Origin: Bacteroidota bacterium
Lineage (GTDB): Bacteria > Bacteroidota > Bacteroidia > Flavobacteriales > Flavobacteriaceae
Assembly (NCBI GenBank): GCA_022562895.1
Contig: JADFOK010000014.1
Coordinates: 1 to 60,744, forward strand
Direction of reading: 5' to 3'
DNA length: 60,744 nt
Under the pieces are notes generated by a model, which saw nothing but the letters and a program-made list of their open reading frames with translations, did no database searches and had not been told where the DNA came from. The position numbers and the translations under genes are program-made. Positions 18,443-28,199 of the stretch are shown piece by piece (the stretch's first letter is position 1; every line of letters starts with the position of its first letter).

Positions 18443-20032
18443 ATGAGTACTGTACAACGAAATATGAGTTTAACCGGGCAAGCTCCCGTAGCTCTATCAA
18501 ATTCACAAAAAACAGCTACCGTAGTTGGAATAGCAGGTCTAATTATAATTTTATTGGCTGGCTTCAATATTGATTTTCCATATAAAGGAACATGGCTGAC
18601 AAGTGCACTTTTAGCAATAACAATTTCTATTATTTGGTTTGCTAAAGAATCGTATAGTAATAAATTAGAAGGAATAAGAAATGAAGGAGTTTGGTTCAAA
18701 TCAATTTCAAATCGAGGTTACATTGGTTGGATTACGGGAATTGCCTTGACTGGCTTTTACATAATATTATATTTTTATGCAGAATATTTGGGACTAAATA
18801 CCAAGGGTGAAAATACAGGTGTTATATCTTTTTTCGATCCACTAAGCAAAATATTAAGTGGTAATCCGGCCAGCCAATGGTTTGTTTATGGAACACTTTA
18901 TACCATAGCAATTTTTGCATTTGGAATAAAATTTATATGGAAATATCGCAACAACAGATATGAGGTAATACGAACCTTTAGTGTTATGTTCTTCCAAACT
19001 GGTTTTGCTTTTATCATTCCCGAGTTAATGGCCCGATTAAACAATGATTCCTTTAACCTACCTTATTACGATCTTAAAAATATTTGGCCCCTTAACTTTT
19101 CTAATTTTGAGCAATATCGTGTTGATGATTTTATTTCGGCTGGTGACATAGGATTGGCTTTGTTACTCTTTGGTGTAATTACCATTTTTATCATTACCCC
19201 GATACTAACCTATAAATTCGGGAAACGATGGTATTGTTCTTGGGTTTGTGGCTGTGGAGGATTGGCGGAAACTGCAGGAGATTCGTTTCGTCAGCTATCA
19301 GACAAAAGTTTGAACGCCTGGAAATTAGAGCGATGGTTAGTACACTCTGTTTTAGTTTTTGTAATTATCATGACCACAGCAGTAATTTATACTTATTTAG
19401 GGTATGACCCCTCTAAATATTGGTTGACAAAAGGTGTGTTTTTATCGGGAGTTGCTTCTTTATTAACGCTGGTTTTCGCGGGTATTTGGTTTTTTAAACG
19501 GGAGGAGTTGAAGAAAGATGCTCGTTACGGTGCAATAGGATATTTGATAATAATTTTAGTATTTATAGGCTTGCATTTCAGTACAGGTAACAACATATTT
19601 ATATTTGAAGCCGAAACACTTCGGAAAAGTTACGGATTCTTTATTGGTGCTATATTCTCAGGAGTAGTAGGTACAGGGTTCTACCCTATTTTTGGAAATC
19701 GGGTTTGGTGTCGTTTTGGATGCCCAATGGCAGCTATTTTAGGAATCCAACAACGATTGTTTTCTAAATTCAGAATTACCACCAATGGTGGGCAATGCAT
19801 TTCTTGTGGAAATTGTTCCACATACTGCGAAATGGGAATCGATGTGCGTGCCTATGCTCAAAAAGGTGAAAATATTGTTCGCGCAAGTTGTGTCGGCTGT
19901 GGAATCTGCTCGGCTGTTTGTCCCCGGGGTGTATTAAAACTCGAAAATGGACCTCTTGAAAATAGAATAGACAGCAACGAAATTCTATTGGGTAATGATG
20001 TAGACTTGATGGAATTTGTAAATAATAAATGA
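18443..20032 (+). CDS. Membrane 4Fe-4S protein (NapH/CcoG-like)
   Basis: 529 residues with about 8-9 transmembrane helices. Cys motifs of the NapH/RdxA type occur twice in the membrane region (WYCSWVCGCGG near 265 and WCRFGCPMAA near 415). Two ferredoxin-type 4Fe-4S sites follow near 450-500 (CISCGNCSTYC and CVGCGICSAVC). It probably carries electrons between the quinone pool or periplasm and the adjacent flavoprotein. Its stop overlaps the next start (ATGA). The acceptor reaction is unknown; a reductive step in arsenolipid assembly is a hypothesis from position only. Confidence 0.82.
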   Translation: MSTVQRNMSLTGQAPVALSNSQKTATVVGIAGLIIILLAGFNIDFPYKGTWLTSALLAITISIIWFAKESYSNKLEGIRNEGVWFKSISNRGYIGWITGIALTGFYIILYFYAEYLGLNTKGENTGVISFFDPLSKILSGNPASQWFVYGTLYTIAIFAFGIKFIWKYRNNRYEVIRTFSVMFFQTGFAFIIPELMARLNNDSFNLPYYDLKNIWPLNFSNFEQYRVDDFISAGDIGLALLLFGVITIFIITPILTYKFGKRWYCSWVCGCGGLAETAGDSFRQLSDKSLNAWKLERWLVHSVLVFVIIMTTAVIYTYLGYDPSKYWLTKGVFLSGVASLLTLVFAGIWFFKREELKKDARYGAIGYLIIILVFIGLHFSTGNNIFIFEAETLRKSYGFFIGAIFSGVVGTGFYPIFGNRVWCRFGCPMAAILGIQQRLFSKFRITTNGGQCISCGNCSTYCEMGIDVRAYAQKGENIVRASCVGCGICSAVCPRGVLKLENGPLENRIDSNEILLGNDVDLMEFVNNK

Positions 20033-20724
20033 GTAACCCGACTATATACGTTATTATTCCGGTTTATAATGAAGAAGCATCAATCGCAAATGTTATTGGT
20101 GATATACCTGAAATTGTTTCTGAAATAATTGTAGTTAACAATAACTCTACAGATGAAACGGCTTCAATAGCTGAAAACAACGGTGCTACCGTTTTATCTG
20201 AAAAAAATAAAGGATACGGTAATGCTTGCCTTACGGGGTTAGGCTATATTTCAGAAAAACAACAACCTCCGGATATTATCGTTTTTTTAGATGGAGATTA
20301 TAGTGATTATCCCGAAGAACTCACTAAAATAATATCCCCTATTATTGAAGATAATATAGATTTTGTGCTAGGTGCCAGAACTGCCAAATTAAGGCAAAAA
20401 GGGGCGATGACTATCCCGCAAATTTTCGGAAATTGGTTAGCAACAAGTTTAATGCGTCTCTTTTTTGGTTCAAAATTTACAGACTTAGGCCCTTTTAGAG
20501 CAATTAAATATGCGAAACTTTTAGAACTTCATATGGTAGATAAAACCTACGGATGGACCGTAGAGATGCAATTAAAGGTTATTAAGAAAAAATATTCCTA
20601 CGTTGAAGTGCCTGTAAATTATAGAAAAAGAATAGGTGTTTCAAAAGTTTCAGGAACTGCAAAAGGCGTTATCTTTGCCGGTATTAAAATATTAGGTTGG
20701 ATTTTTAAATATTCTTTTAAATAA
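20029..20724 (+). CDS. GT2 glycosyltransferase, polyprenyl-phosphate (DPM1-like) type
   Basis: 231 residues. VIIPVYNEEASIANVI, the VVNNNSTDET nucleotide site and FLDGDYSDYPEEL (DxD) define a DPM1/GT2 catalytic domain; TDLGPFRAIKY and YGWTVEMQLK are typical of polyprenyl-phosphate glycosyltransferases. There is no C-terminal membrane domain, so the enzyme is probably peripheral. It overlaps the genes on both sides (ATGA and TAATG), placing it in the same transcript as the Fe-S protein and the next GT2. Confidence 0.83.
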   Translation: MSNPTIYVIIPVYNEEASIANVIGDIPEIVSEIIVVNNNSTDETASIAENNGATVLSEKNKGYGNACLTGLGYISEKQQPPDIIVFLDGDYSDYPEELTKIISPIIEDNIDFVLGARTAKLRQKGAMTIPQIFGNWLATSLMRLFFGSKFTDLGPFRAIKYAKLLELHMVDKTYGWTVEMQLKVIKKKYSYVEVPVNYRKRIGVSKVSGTAKGVIFAGIKILGWIFKYSFK

Positions 20725-22220
20725 TGATACTTGAATTTATTGTCATAGTAATTTACTCTATTGCATTATTATTTATTTTCATATATGCTTTGGGGCATTT
20801 AAATCTCCTTTTTAATTATTTAAATGCTAGAAAAAATAAGGATACTTGTGAGAAATTTGACTTGTTTAATCCCAAAGAGACACCTTTTGTAACTGTTCAA
20901 CTTCCAGTTTACAATGAGTTATATGTAATTAAGCGATTACTCAACAACATTGCTAAATTAGAGTATCCAAAAGATAAACTTGAAATACAAGTACTTGATG
21001 ATTCTACAGACGAATCCTTTGCTAAGACTGCTAAGCAAATTCAGGAATTACAAACAAATGGATTGGACATAAAGCATATAACACGTGACAATCGTGAGGG
21101 TTTTAAGGCAGGGGCATTAAAAGAAGGATTAAAAATAGCAAAAGGAGAATATATTGCCATATTCGATGCAGATTTTCTTCCCAAGAAAAGTTGGTTACAG
21201 GAAACTATTCCCTACTTTAAAAACCCTGAAATTGGTGTTGTACAAACGCGATGGAGCCACCTTAACCGAGATTATTCCTTACTTACACGCGTTCAAGCTT
21301 TTGCCTTGGATATTCACTTTACGTTGGAACAAGTAGGTAGAAATAACAAAGGGCATTTTATAAATTTTAACGGTACCGCAGGTGTCTGGCGAAAGGAATG
21401 TATAATAGATGCAGGGAATTGGGAAAACGACACCCTAACAGAAGATCTTGATTTAAGTTACAGAGCACAGTTAAAAAACTGGAAATTTAAATATTTGGAA
21501 GAAGTGGAAACTCCTGCAGAACTACCTGTAGTAATTAGTGCTTCAAGAACACAGCAATTTAGGTGGAATAAAGGAGGTGCTGAAAATTTCAAGAAAATGA
21601 AATGGCGTGTTTTAAAAAATAAACAAACTTCTTTTAAAACTAAAGTCCACGGTATTCTTCATTTGCTTAATAGTACTATGTTTTTAAATATTCTTATCGT
21701 AGCTGTTTTAAGCATTCCAATGCTGTACATAAAAAACGAGTATGCACATTTAAAGATTTATTTTATAGTATTGAGCTTTTTCATAATAAGTACACTAATA
21801 TTTTTTATCTGTTATTGGTTTACCTACAAAAAAATCTATGGTAGTGGATTAATACAATTTTTAGAATATACGGGTATGTTTTTCGCCTTTTTCTCTATTG
21901 CTATGGGGTTTTCACTACACAATTCTATAGCCGTTCTGGAAGGACATTTAGGAAAGAAAAGCGAATTTATACGTACTCCAAAGTTTAATATAAAATCAGT
22001 TAACGATAGTTGGAAAGAAAATAAATATTTATCAAAAAAAATGCCAGCTTATGTTATCATTGAAGGGTTATTAATGCTGTATTTTGCTTTTGGAATGTAT
22101 AGTGCTTTTATTGTGGGCGACCAAGGAGGTGACTTTGGACTTTTTCCATTTCACCTGATGCTTTTTATTGGATTTGGTTATGTGTTTTTTAATTCGATTA
22201 GAACAAAAATATTTATATAA
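20724..22220 (+). CDS. Cellulose synthase-like (CSLA-type) membrane GT2
   Basis: 498 residues. An N-terminal helix precedes a GT2 domain with VQLPVYNELYV, LDDSTDES (D), FDADFLP (DxD), TEDLDLSYRAQ and the Q(Q/R)xRW motif QFRWNKG. Four or five C-terminal transmembrane helices would form the export channel part. The layout fits processive or lipid-directed beta-glycosyltransferases of the CSLA/CcsB group. It is the last gene of the overlapped operon; the product polymer or glycolipid is not known. Confidence 0.85.
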   Translation: MILEFIVIVIYSIALLFIFIYALGHLNLLFNYLNARKNKDTCEKFDLFNPKETPFVTVQLPVYNELYVIKRLLNNIAKLEYPKDKLEIQVLDDSTDESFAKTAKQIQELQTNGLDIKHITRDNREGFKAGALKEGLKIAKGEYIAIFDADFLPKKSWLQETIPYFKNPEIGVVQTRWSHLNRDYSLLTRVQAFALDIHFTLEQVGRNNKGHFINFNGTAGVWRKECIIDAGNWENDTLTEDLDLSYRAQLKNWKFKYLEEVETPAELPVVISASRTQQFRWNKGGAENFKKMKWRVLKNKQTSFKTKVHGILHLLNSTMFLNILIVAVLSIPMLYIKNEYAHLKIYFIVLSFFIISTLIFFICYWFTYKKIYGSGLIQFLEYTGMFFAFFSIAMGFSLHNSIAVLEGHLGKKSEFIRTPKFNIKSVNDSWKENKYLSKKMPAYVIIEGLLMLYFAFGMYSAFIVGDQGGDFGLFPFHLMLFIGFGYVFFNSIRTKIFI

Positions 22221-22378
22221 TTATAACCACATTCGATTTGTGTATATGCTTTTAACCGAAACAGAAGTACCTTAGCAACATAGTGGTTTAGAAATAAATT
22301 AAATATTAATCATTCTAAAACAACTTTGGTTACACATTGAAGAATTATACGTATATATTGGATTCTTTTTTTATTGAT

Positions 22379-22407
22379 TTGTATCAAATTGACCCTTAGT
22401 ATATTTG
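22379..22407 (+). promoter_or_regulatory. Promoter abutting the LpxR start codon
   Basis: TTG at 22379-22381 and TATATTTG at 22400-22407 are spaced by 18 bp, a good Bacteroidota promoter. The ATG of the next gene begins only four bases after the -7 box, so the transcript would start at or just after the start codon unless another promoter is used. Confidence 0.45.
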
Positions 22408-22410
22408 TCT

Positions 22411-23358
22411 ATGATAAATTCTGCATTCGACAAGATATTAATTATCATATTTTTATTATTATCAATTTTTTGTTATTGTCAAGAGAAATCAGACCTGGTT
22501 AATTCAACAATTTTTTTTGTAAATCAATTTGTAGTTTACCATGATAATGACTTCTTTAGTTCTACCGATCGTTATTATACAACAGGTAATTTTATTGGTT
22601 ATCGACATAATTTGAGTAAAGGTATTGAGGATGGGACCAGACAGCAACTTAGTTACTTTATCGAGCATCAAATATATACACCCACAAATAAAATTTCTTC
22701 AAATTTTAAAGATTTTGACAGACCTTATGCAGGTTTTTTAGGATTCAGTACCAGATGGTCAATTGCAAGTAAAGATCAATTATTTAAAGTAAAATTCCTA
22801 TTTGGTTTTACCGGGCCAGTTTCAGGGGGTTCTGGCTTTCAAAAATTTTTTCACGGTACAGGTGGAATTGGCACCATTCCAAAATGGGTAGACCAGATTG
22901 AAAACAGTATGCATTTAAATTTATACCTGAACTATTTTAAGGAATGGACACTGCCTATAACCCCACTCGATGTTCACTTGGCTTTAGGAACCAATTTCGC
23001 ATTCGGGTCCAAGGATATGTTTTCGGATTTACAATTGGCAACGCATATCGGTAAAAAAAATCCATTACTTTCGAGCATGGCCTATGATCAATTTGGAGTC
23101 ATTAAAACAGAATATTTTTTAACACTAATGGTTAGTTATCGTTATATTTTTCATGATGCCACATTTCAGGGGAATAGATTTGGAGATAGTTCACCTTTTA
23201 CTATAAAACCAACCAACAAAGTAACCGATTTAACGATTGGATTCAATTATCGTTTTGGACGTAACGATATAAAAATATTCACTATTTATACCTCCTCTAA
23301 GGCTATAAGTAATGAACCTCATGTCTTTAACAGATTATACTATGCGAGAAGTTTTTAA
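22411..23358 (+). CDS. LpxR-like lipid A deacylase (DUF2219)
   Basis: 315 residues from the ATG at 22411; a TTG two codons earlier is less likely. A signal peptide ends near YCQ (residue 22). The mature start has VVYHDNDFFSSTDRYYTTG, which carries the Asn-Asp and Ser/Thr residues conserved in LpxR, and a later HGTGGIGTIPKWVDQIEN resembles its second active-site strand. LpxR is an outer-membrane beta-barrel that removes the 3'-acyloxyacyl chain of lipid A. The gene is monocistronic and convergent with the M28 peptidase. Confidence 0.78.
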   Translation: MINSAFDKILIIIFLLLSIFCYCQEKSDLVNSTIFFVNQFVVYHDNDFFSSTDRYYTTGNFIGYRHNLSKGIEDGTRQQLSYFIEHQIYTPTNKISSNFKDFDRPYAGFLGFSTRWSIASKDQLFKVKFLFGFTGPVSGGSGFQKFFHGTGGIGTIPKWVDQIENSMHLNLYLNYFKEWTLPITPLDVHLALGTNFAFGSKDMFSDLQLATHIGKKNPLLSSMAYDQFGVIKTEYFLTLMVSYRYIFHDATFQGNRFGDSSPFTIKPTNKVTDLTIGFNYRFGRNDIKIFTIYTSSKAISNEPHVFNRLYYARSF

Positions 23359-23372
23359 TTCCCTTATAAATG

Positions 23373-24599
23373 TTAAAACTCTACGTCAAACTCTAATATT
23401 TCTCCATTTCTGTCTATCAATACAATGGTATTTTGGCCTTTTTCAAACTTAGACAACGCTTTCATATAGCTCATCATATCGATGATTTCGTGTTCGCCCA
23501 TCTTTACAACAACATCTCCTTTTTCCATACCGGCTTTTTGTGCTGGTCTATCTTCACTTACTCCATCAATTCGCATACCTTCACCACTAAATAGATAATC
23601 CGGTACTACACCTAAAGTTACTTTAAATTTGGGCACCTCATCACTTTCGTTTTTGGTTTTCCTGAATTTCAGTTTAGGACCATCATCCAAATCGGTTATA
23701 ACGGCTAAAATATATTGGGTTATATCTTCCATCCCTTCAAAATTCAATTTTTCAATATCATCACCGGGCTTGTGATAATCTTCGTGCTGACCCGTAAAAA
23801 AATGAAGCACCGGTAGATCCATTAAATAGAAAGAAGTATGATCGCTAGGTCCTACCCCCGATTCTTTTTCAGTGATGCTAAAATCTGTTTTGTTTGAAAA
23901 AAGTGTTTGGCTAAATATAGGTGATGTACCCACTCCAAATACGGCTAATACTTTTTCTTCATTAAGTCGGCCAACCATATCCATATTAATCATATAATTA
24001 ATGTTTTCAAGATTAATAGTTGGATTTTTTACAAAATAATTTGATCCTAACAATCCTAATTCTTCCCCCGAAAATGAAATAAAGAGATAATTGTTATGTG
24101 TGTTTTTGTTCTGTAGCTCTTTAACAAGGTTTAACATAACTGCAACACCACTGGCATTGTCATCCGCTCCATTATGTATAGCTTTGGTTTCTCCTCTGTA
24201 CAATGAACCTTCACCTCCCATGCCCAAATGGTCGTAGTGAGCACCAATAACAATAGTTGTTTCAGCATTGTTATCCATAAAACCAATCACATTGGTTCCC
24301 GTAATGGTGCCATCTTCACTCTTATTTACAAATTTAATCTCTCGGTGTGGATCTGACTTATCTGCAAATGAGAATTCTTGAAAATACCCATTAGTTCCCT
24401 TTGGATCCAATTCTAAATCTTTAAATCTTTTTGCCAGATATTCTGCTGCCATTTGTTCATAAGAAGTCCCTGTTCTTCGGCCTCGTAAACTATCTGATGC
24501 CAATATTTTAACATCATCTTTCATTGAAATATCAATGGTTTTCTCTTCTTTACAAGAAAAGAACAATATTACAATCACAAGAATATTAATTACTTTCAT
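23373..24599 (-). CDS. M28-family zinc aminopeptidase lipoprotein with PDZ domain
   Basis: 408 residues. Lipobox FFSC (Cys16). The M28 domain has all metal/catalytic elements: GAHYDHLG, NGADDNASG, SGEELGLLGS (catalytic Glu), MDMVGR and GPSDHTSF. Residues about 325-400 form a PDZ domain (DRPAQKAGMEKGDVVVKMG). It is expected to trim peptides in the periplasm or at the outer membrane. The next gene is divergent, 95 bp away. Confidence 0.87.
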   Translation of the reverse strand: MKVINILVIVILFFSCKEEKTIDISMKDDVKILASDSLRGRRTGTSYEQMAAEYLAKRFKDLELDPKGTNGYFQEFSFADKSDPHREIKFVNKSEDGTITGTNVIGFMDNNAETTIVIGAHYDHLGMGGEGSLYRGETKAIHNGADDNASGVAVMLNLVKELQNKNTHNNYLFISFSGEELGLLGSNYFVKNPTINLENINYMINMDMVGRLNEEKVLAVFGVGTSPIFSQTLFSNKTDFSITEKESGVGPSDHTSFYLMDLPVLHFFTGQHEDYHKPGDDIEKLNFEGMEDITQYILAVITDLDDGPKLKFRKTKNESDEVPKFKVTLGVVPDYLFSGEGMRIDGVSEDRPAQKAGMEKGDVVVKMGEHEIIDMMSYMKALSKFEKGQNTIVLIDRNGEILEFDVEF

Positions 24600-24694
24600 C
24601 GGTGTTTTTATTATGATTTTCGATATAAATAATTAATCATAATTATTTACACAAATCTTATATTGATTATTTTTGCTCAAAATTACTTTAATAA

Positions 24695-25807
24695 ATGAAA
24701 TGCATTCCAATAATACTAATATTTTTATTTGTTGTTTCCTGTAATGAAATGAAAACGGATACCAAAATTGTTGAAAATAGTTCCTCTGCTATAACTATTA
24801 AAACAAAAAATGATTCTCTTATATTTTCAGAAGAAAGGCATTTCAAATCGATAAGACAAGTAACATTTGGTGGTGATAACGCCGAAGCTTATTGGAGTTT
24901 TGACGATAAACAACTCATTTTTCAATCTAATTATAAAGGTTGGGGACTTGAATGTGACCAGATGTTTTTGATGAATGCAGATGAAATATTTAACGATAGT
25001 AAACCTCTTATGATAAGCACGGGAAAAGGACGCACTACTTGTGCCTATTTTCTTCCTGATAATAAACATATCAAATATGCATCGAAACATTTAGTAGATG
25101 AAAAATGTCCCGAAGTACCTCTTCGTAAAAACGGAAAATACGTGTGGCCGGTGTATGATTCTTTCGATATTTTTGTAGCAGATCTTGAAGGGAACATTAC
25201 CGCACAATTAACAGATGAACCTGGATATGATGCCGAAGCAACTGTTTCTCCTAAAGGTGATAAAATAGTTTTTACATCTGCAAGAAGTGGAGATCTTGAA
25301 CTATATACCATGAACCTTGACGGGAGTAACGTAAAGCAAATTACAAATGAATTAGGATACGATGGCGGTGCTTTCTTTTCTCCTGACGGCACTAAACTAA
25401 TCTTTCGATCTTCTCGCCCAAAAACTGAGGAAGAAATAACCGAGTATAAAGAACTCTTAGCAAAAGGCCTGGTACAGCCAACAGAAATGGAGCTTTATAT
25501 CTGTAATGCCGATGGTAGTGATTTACGTCAACTTACCCATTTAGGCAATGCCAATTGGAGTCCGGTTTTTCTGCCCTCAGGGGAAAAAATATTATTCTCA
25601 TCAAATTTTGAAGCTGAACGTGGGTTTCCTTTCAATCTGTATATGATCGATCTTAATGGGAAAAATTTAGAACGCGTCACTCATAGTGAAACTTTTGATG
25701 CTTTCCCGGTTTTCTCAAACGATGGAAAATATTTAGTGTTCTCTTCTAATCGTAATAATGGTGGAAACCACGACACCAACCTATTTATAGTAGAGTGGCA
25801 AGATTAA
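24695..25807 (+). CDS. PD40 / TolB-like beta-propeller lipoprotein
   Basis: 370 residues. Lipobox VVSC (Cys16). Four or more WD40-like PD40 repeats are visible, with phrases such as SPKGDKIVFTSARSGD, LELYTMNLDGSNVKQIT, SPDGTKLIFRSSRP and SNDGKYLVFSSNRN. Such propellers serve protein binding or act as domains of periplasmic peptidases; no catalytic domain is fused here. It is divergent from the M28 peptidase gene and may act with it, which is positional inference only. Confidence 0.82.
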   Translation: MKCIPIILIFLFVVSCNEMKTDTKIVENSSSAITIKTKNDSLIFSEERHFKSIRQVTFGGDNAEAYWSFDDKQLIFQSNYKGWGLECDQMFLMNADEIFNDSKPLMISTGKGRTTCAYFLPDNKHIKYASKHLVDEKCPEVPLRKNGKYVWPVYDSFDIFVADLEGNITAQLTDEPGYDAEATVSPKGDKIVFTSARSGDLELYTMNLDGSNVKQITNELGYDGGAFFSPDGTKLIFRSSRPKTEEEITEYKELLAKGLVQPTEMELYICNADGSDLRQLTHLGNANWSPVFLPSGEKILFSSNFEAERGFPFNLYMIDLNGKNLERVTHSETFDAFPVFSNDGKYLVFSSNRNNGGNHDTNLFIVEWQD

Positions 25808-25916
25808 TTCCTGAGCAGATAGGAATCTCATTATCTATTGCTATTTTTATTGTTAATTAGTATTTCTTTTTTTAAGATTTAGAATACCTCTATAAACAAA
25901 AGGATAGTAACCTATA

Positions 25917-27272
25917 ATGAATTTCATAAAACACAACCGAATCCTTCTATTAATAACAGTTATAAGTATAGGGTTATATGTTAGTTTTGCTTATGATTTA
26001 GTCCGGAGTGATTTTGTAAAACTTTTTTCGCTTTATACCGGATTATTTTTTCTAACGTATAAAATCCTTCAAATCTCCAAGCAAAACTTTTTGTTATTGG
26101 CAGGATTAGGAATTCTATTCAGGCTAATTTTTATTGGGGTTTTACCCAATTTATCACAAGATTTTTATAGGTTCTTGTGGGATGGAAGTTTGGTATTACA
26201 AGGTATTAATCCTTATCTCATTACCCCTGAAACTTATATAGAATCAGGAACAAATATAGTTCCAAATACACGAATTTTGTTTGAGGGAATGGGAGCTCTT
26301 AATGGGAGTCATTTTAGTAATTACCCTCCTGTAAACCAGCTTTGTTTTACAATTGCTGTTCTTTTTGGGGGAAAAAGTATTATTGGTTCTACAGTTGCAT
26401 TAAGTATTATTATTATTTTGGCTGATATAGGAATTCTTTATTTTGGAAGAAAACTTTTGAAGGGATTAGGAATAGACCCTCACAACATCTATTGGTATTT
26501 TCTCAACCCATTTATTATAATTGAACTAACCGGAAATCTTCATTTTGAGGCTGTGATGCTCTTCTTTCTGGTCTGGTCCTTTTATCTACTCCATAAGGGA
26601 AAGTGGTATTGGGCTGCGGTACTGTTAGGGATTTCGGTTTCGGTTAAATTGTTGCCTCTACTGTTTCTTCCCTTATTGTATCAGTGGTTTGTTAAAAAAG
26701 AAGTATTGGGTAGAGGAATTCTGAAGCTGAGCATATTTTATCTAGTTGTTCTAGCTACCTTTTTACTCAGTTTTGCTCCTTTTTATTCTTCAGGGATCGT
26801 TTTAAATTTTTTAAAAACCATAGGTCTTTGGTTTCAAGACTTTGAGTTTAATGCAAGTATATATTATATTATTAGATGGATCGGTTTTAAAACGATAGGA
26901 TGGAATATCATTGGAACCACAGGAAAAGTTCTTCCATTGATTGTAGTTGTATTTTTGTTGATCATTACTTTTTCCAGGAAAAATAAAGAACTTAATCAAC
27001 TCTTTACAGCAATGTTAATAGGAGTTTCGTTTTACTTTTTGTTATCTACAACCGTTCATCCGTGGTATGTGGCTACTCTTGTATTACTTTCAGTATTTAC
27101 AAAATATAAATTTCCTATAGTGTGGAGTTTTATGGTAATGTTAAGTTATTCGGCATATAGTGTAGAAGGATTCACTGAAAATCTGTGGCTTGTGGCTATT
27201 GAATATTTTGTTGTTATAGGATTTTTTGTGTGGGAAGTTATTTACCCTCAGAAAAAATTAAGATTTACTTAA
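25917..27272 (+). CDS. GT-C type membrane glycosyltransferase (GT87-like)
   Basis: 451 residues with about 11-12 transmembrane helices. The first large periplasmic loop has DFYRFLWDGSLVLQGINPY, an aspartate motif typical of GT-C mannosyltransferases of the DUF2029/GT87 kind, and SVKLLPLLFLPLL lies further on. It would use a polyprenyl-phosphate sugar donor on the outer face of the inner membrane. The acceptor is unknown. It is convergent with the pseudouridine synthase gene. Confidence 0.7.
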   Translation: MNFIKHNRILLLITVISIGLYVSFAYDLVRSDFVKLFSLYTGLFFLTYKILQISKQNFLLLAGLGILFRLIFIGVLPNLSQDFYRFLWDGSLVLQGINPYLITPETYIESGTNIVPNTRILFEGMGALNGSHFSNYPPVNQLCFTIAVLFGGKSIIGSTVALSIIIILADIGILYFGRKLLKGLGIDPHNIYWYFLNPFIIIELTGNLHFEAVMLFFLVWSFYLLHKGKWYWAAVLLGISVSVKLLPLLFLPLLYQWFVKKEVLGRGILKLSIFYLVVLATFLLSFAPFYSSGIVLNFLKTIGLWFQDFEFNASIYYIIRWIGFKTIGWNIIGTTGKVLPLIVVVFLLIITFSRKNKELNQLFTAMLIGVSFYFLLSTTVHPWYVATLVLLSVFTKYKFPIVWSFMVMLSYSAYSVEGFTENLWLVAIEYFVVIGFFVWEVIYPQKKLRFT

Positions 27273-27286
27273 ATTTTAAAACCATT

Positions 27287-28120
27287 TCATAACATATTAA
27301 TAGTATTCATTTCTTGCTCTTTAAGATGTCGCCATCGACCTCGAGGTAAATCTTTTTTTGTAAGAGGTCCTATAGTTACACAATCTACTTTTACAACATC
27401 GTATCCTAAATAGCCAAAAATTGTGCGGATAACACTATTCCCTATATGTTTTATTTTTAATCCAATTTCCTTTTTAGGCGCATTCTCTACATAACTTACT
27501 TCTTCTACTTCAATGGTCTTCTTATCTACTTTAATACCTTTTTGAATTTTTTGAAGATCCTCGTATTTCAAATTTTTATCCAACTCAATATGAAATAATC
27601 TTGATATGCCTTTACGGGTAAATTTTTGCATAAACTCATCATCGTTGGTAAACAATAATAATCCTGTTGCATTACGCCCTAATCTTCCAATGGGATTAAT
27701 ACGTACTGTGGTAGCATTACTCACCAGATCCATAACCGTATTTCCTTTGCCTTCGCTTATAGTTGTAACAAATCCTTTGGGTTTATTAAGTAAAACATAA
27801 GCTTTGGGCTCTGGGTTGATTCGTCTGCCGTCAAACTTTACTTCGTCTGAAAGTTTTACTTTATAACCCATCTCATTAATCACCTTTCCATTTACAGATA
27901 CACTTCCTACTTTTATGTGCATATCGGCTTCACGACGGGAACAAATACCCGAGTTTGCAATGTATTTGTTTAGTCGAATCTTTTCTGAAGGGTTCTTTTG
28001 TTTCCCTGACATATCCTTTTTTATAGGAGTATTTATCTGTGAATTATATTTGCGCTGATCGGTTTTATTACTTCTTACCAAATCTTTTCTTTTTCTAATA
28101 TTTCCCTGTTGCCTGCCCAT
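27287..28120 (-). CDS. RsuA/RluB/F-family pseudouridine synthase with altered active site
   Basis: 277 residues. A basic, unstructured N-terminal extension (1-45) precedes an S4 RNA-binding domain (about 48-95, RLNKYIANSGICSRREAD) and the synthase domain (LLNKPKGFVTT). The catalytic motif normally GRLDxxTxGLLLLT reads GRLGRNATGLLLFT: Gly148 replaces the catalytic Asp, encoded by GGG (CCC at 27677-27679 on the plus strand). The rest of the fold, including VDCVTIGPL, looks intact. The protein may bind rRNA without isomerising U, or represent a variant subfamily. Confidence 0.8.
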   Translation of the reverse strand: MGRQQGNIRKRKDLVRSNKTDQRKYNSQINTPIKKDMSGKQKNPSEKIRLNKYIANSGICSRREADMHIKVGSVSVNGKVINEMGYKVKLSDEVKFDGRRINPEPKAYVLLNKPKGFVTTISEGKGNTVMDLVSNATTVRINPIGRLGRNATGLLLFTNDDEFMQKFTRKGISRLFHIELDKNLKYEDLQKIQKGIKVDKKTIEVEEVSYVENAPKKEIGLKIKHIGNSVIRTIFGYLGYDVVKVDCVTIGPLTKKDLPRGRWRHLKEQEMNTINML

Positions 28121-28199
28121 GGTTAATTTTTTGCAAAGATATGAGTTTTCATTTCTGAAAATGATCTCTTAAGAAATAAAATGATTCATAATGAAAGGT

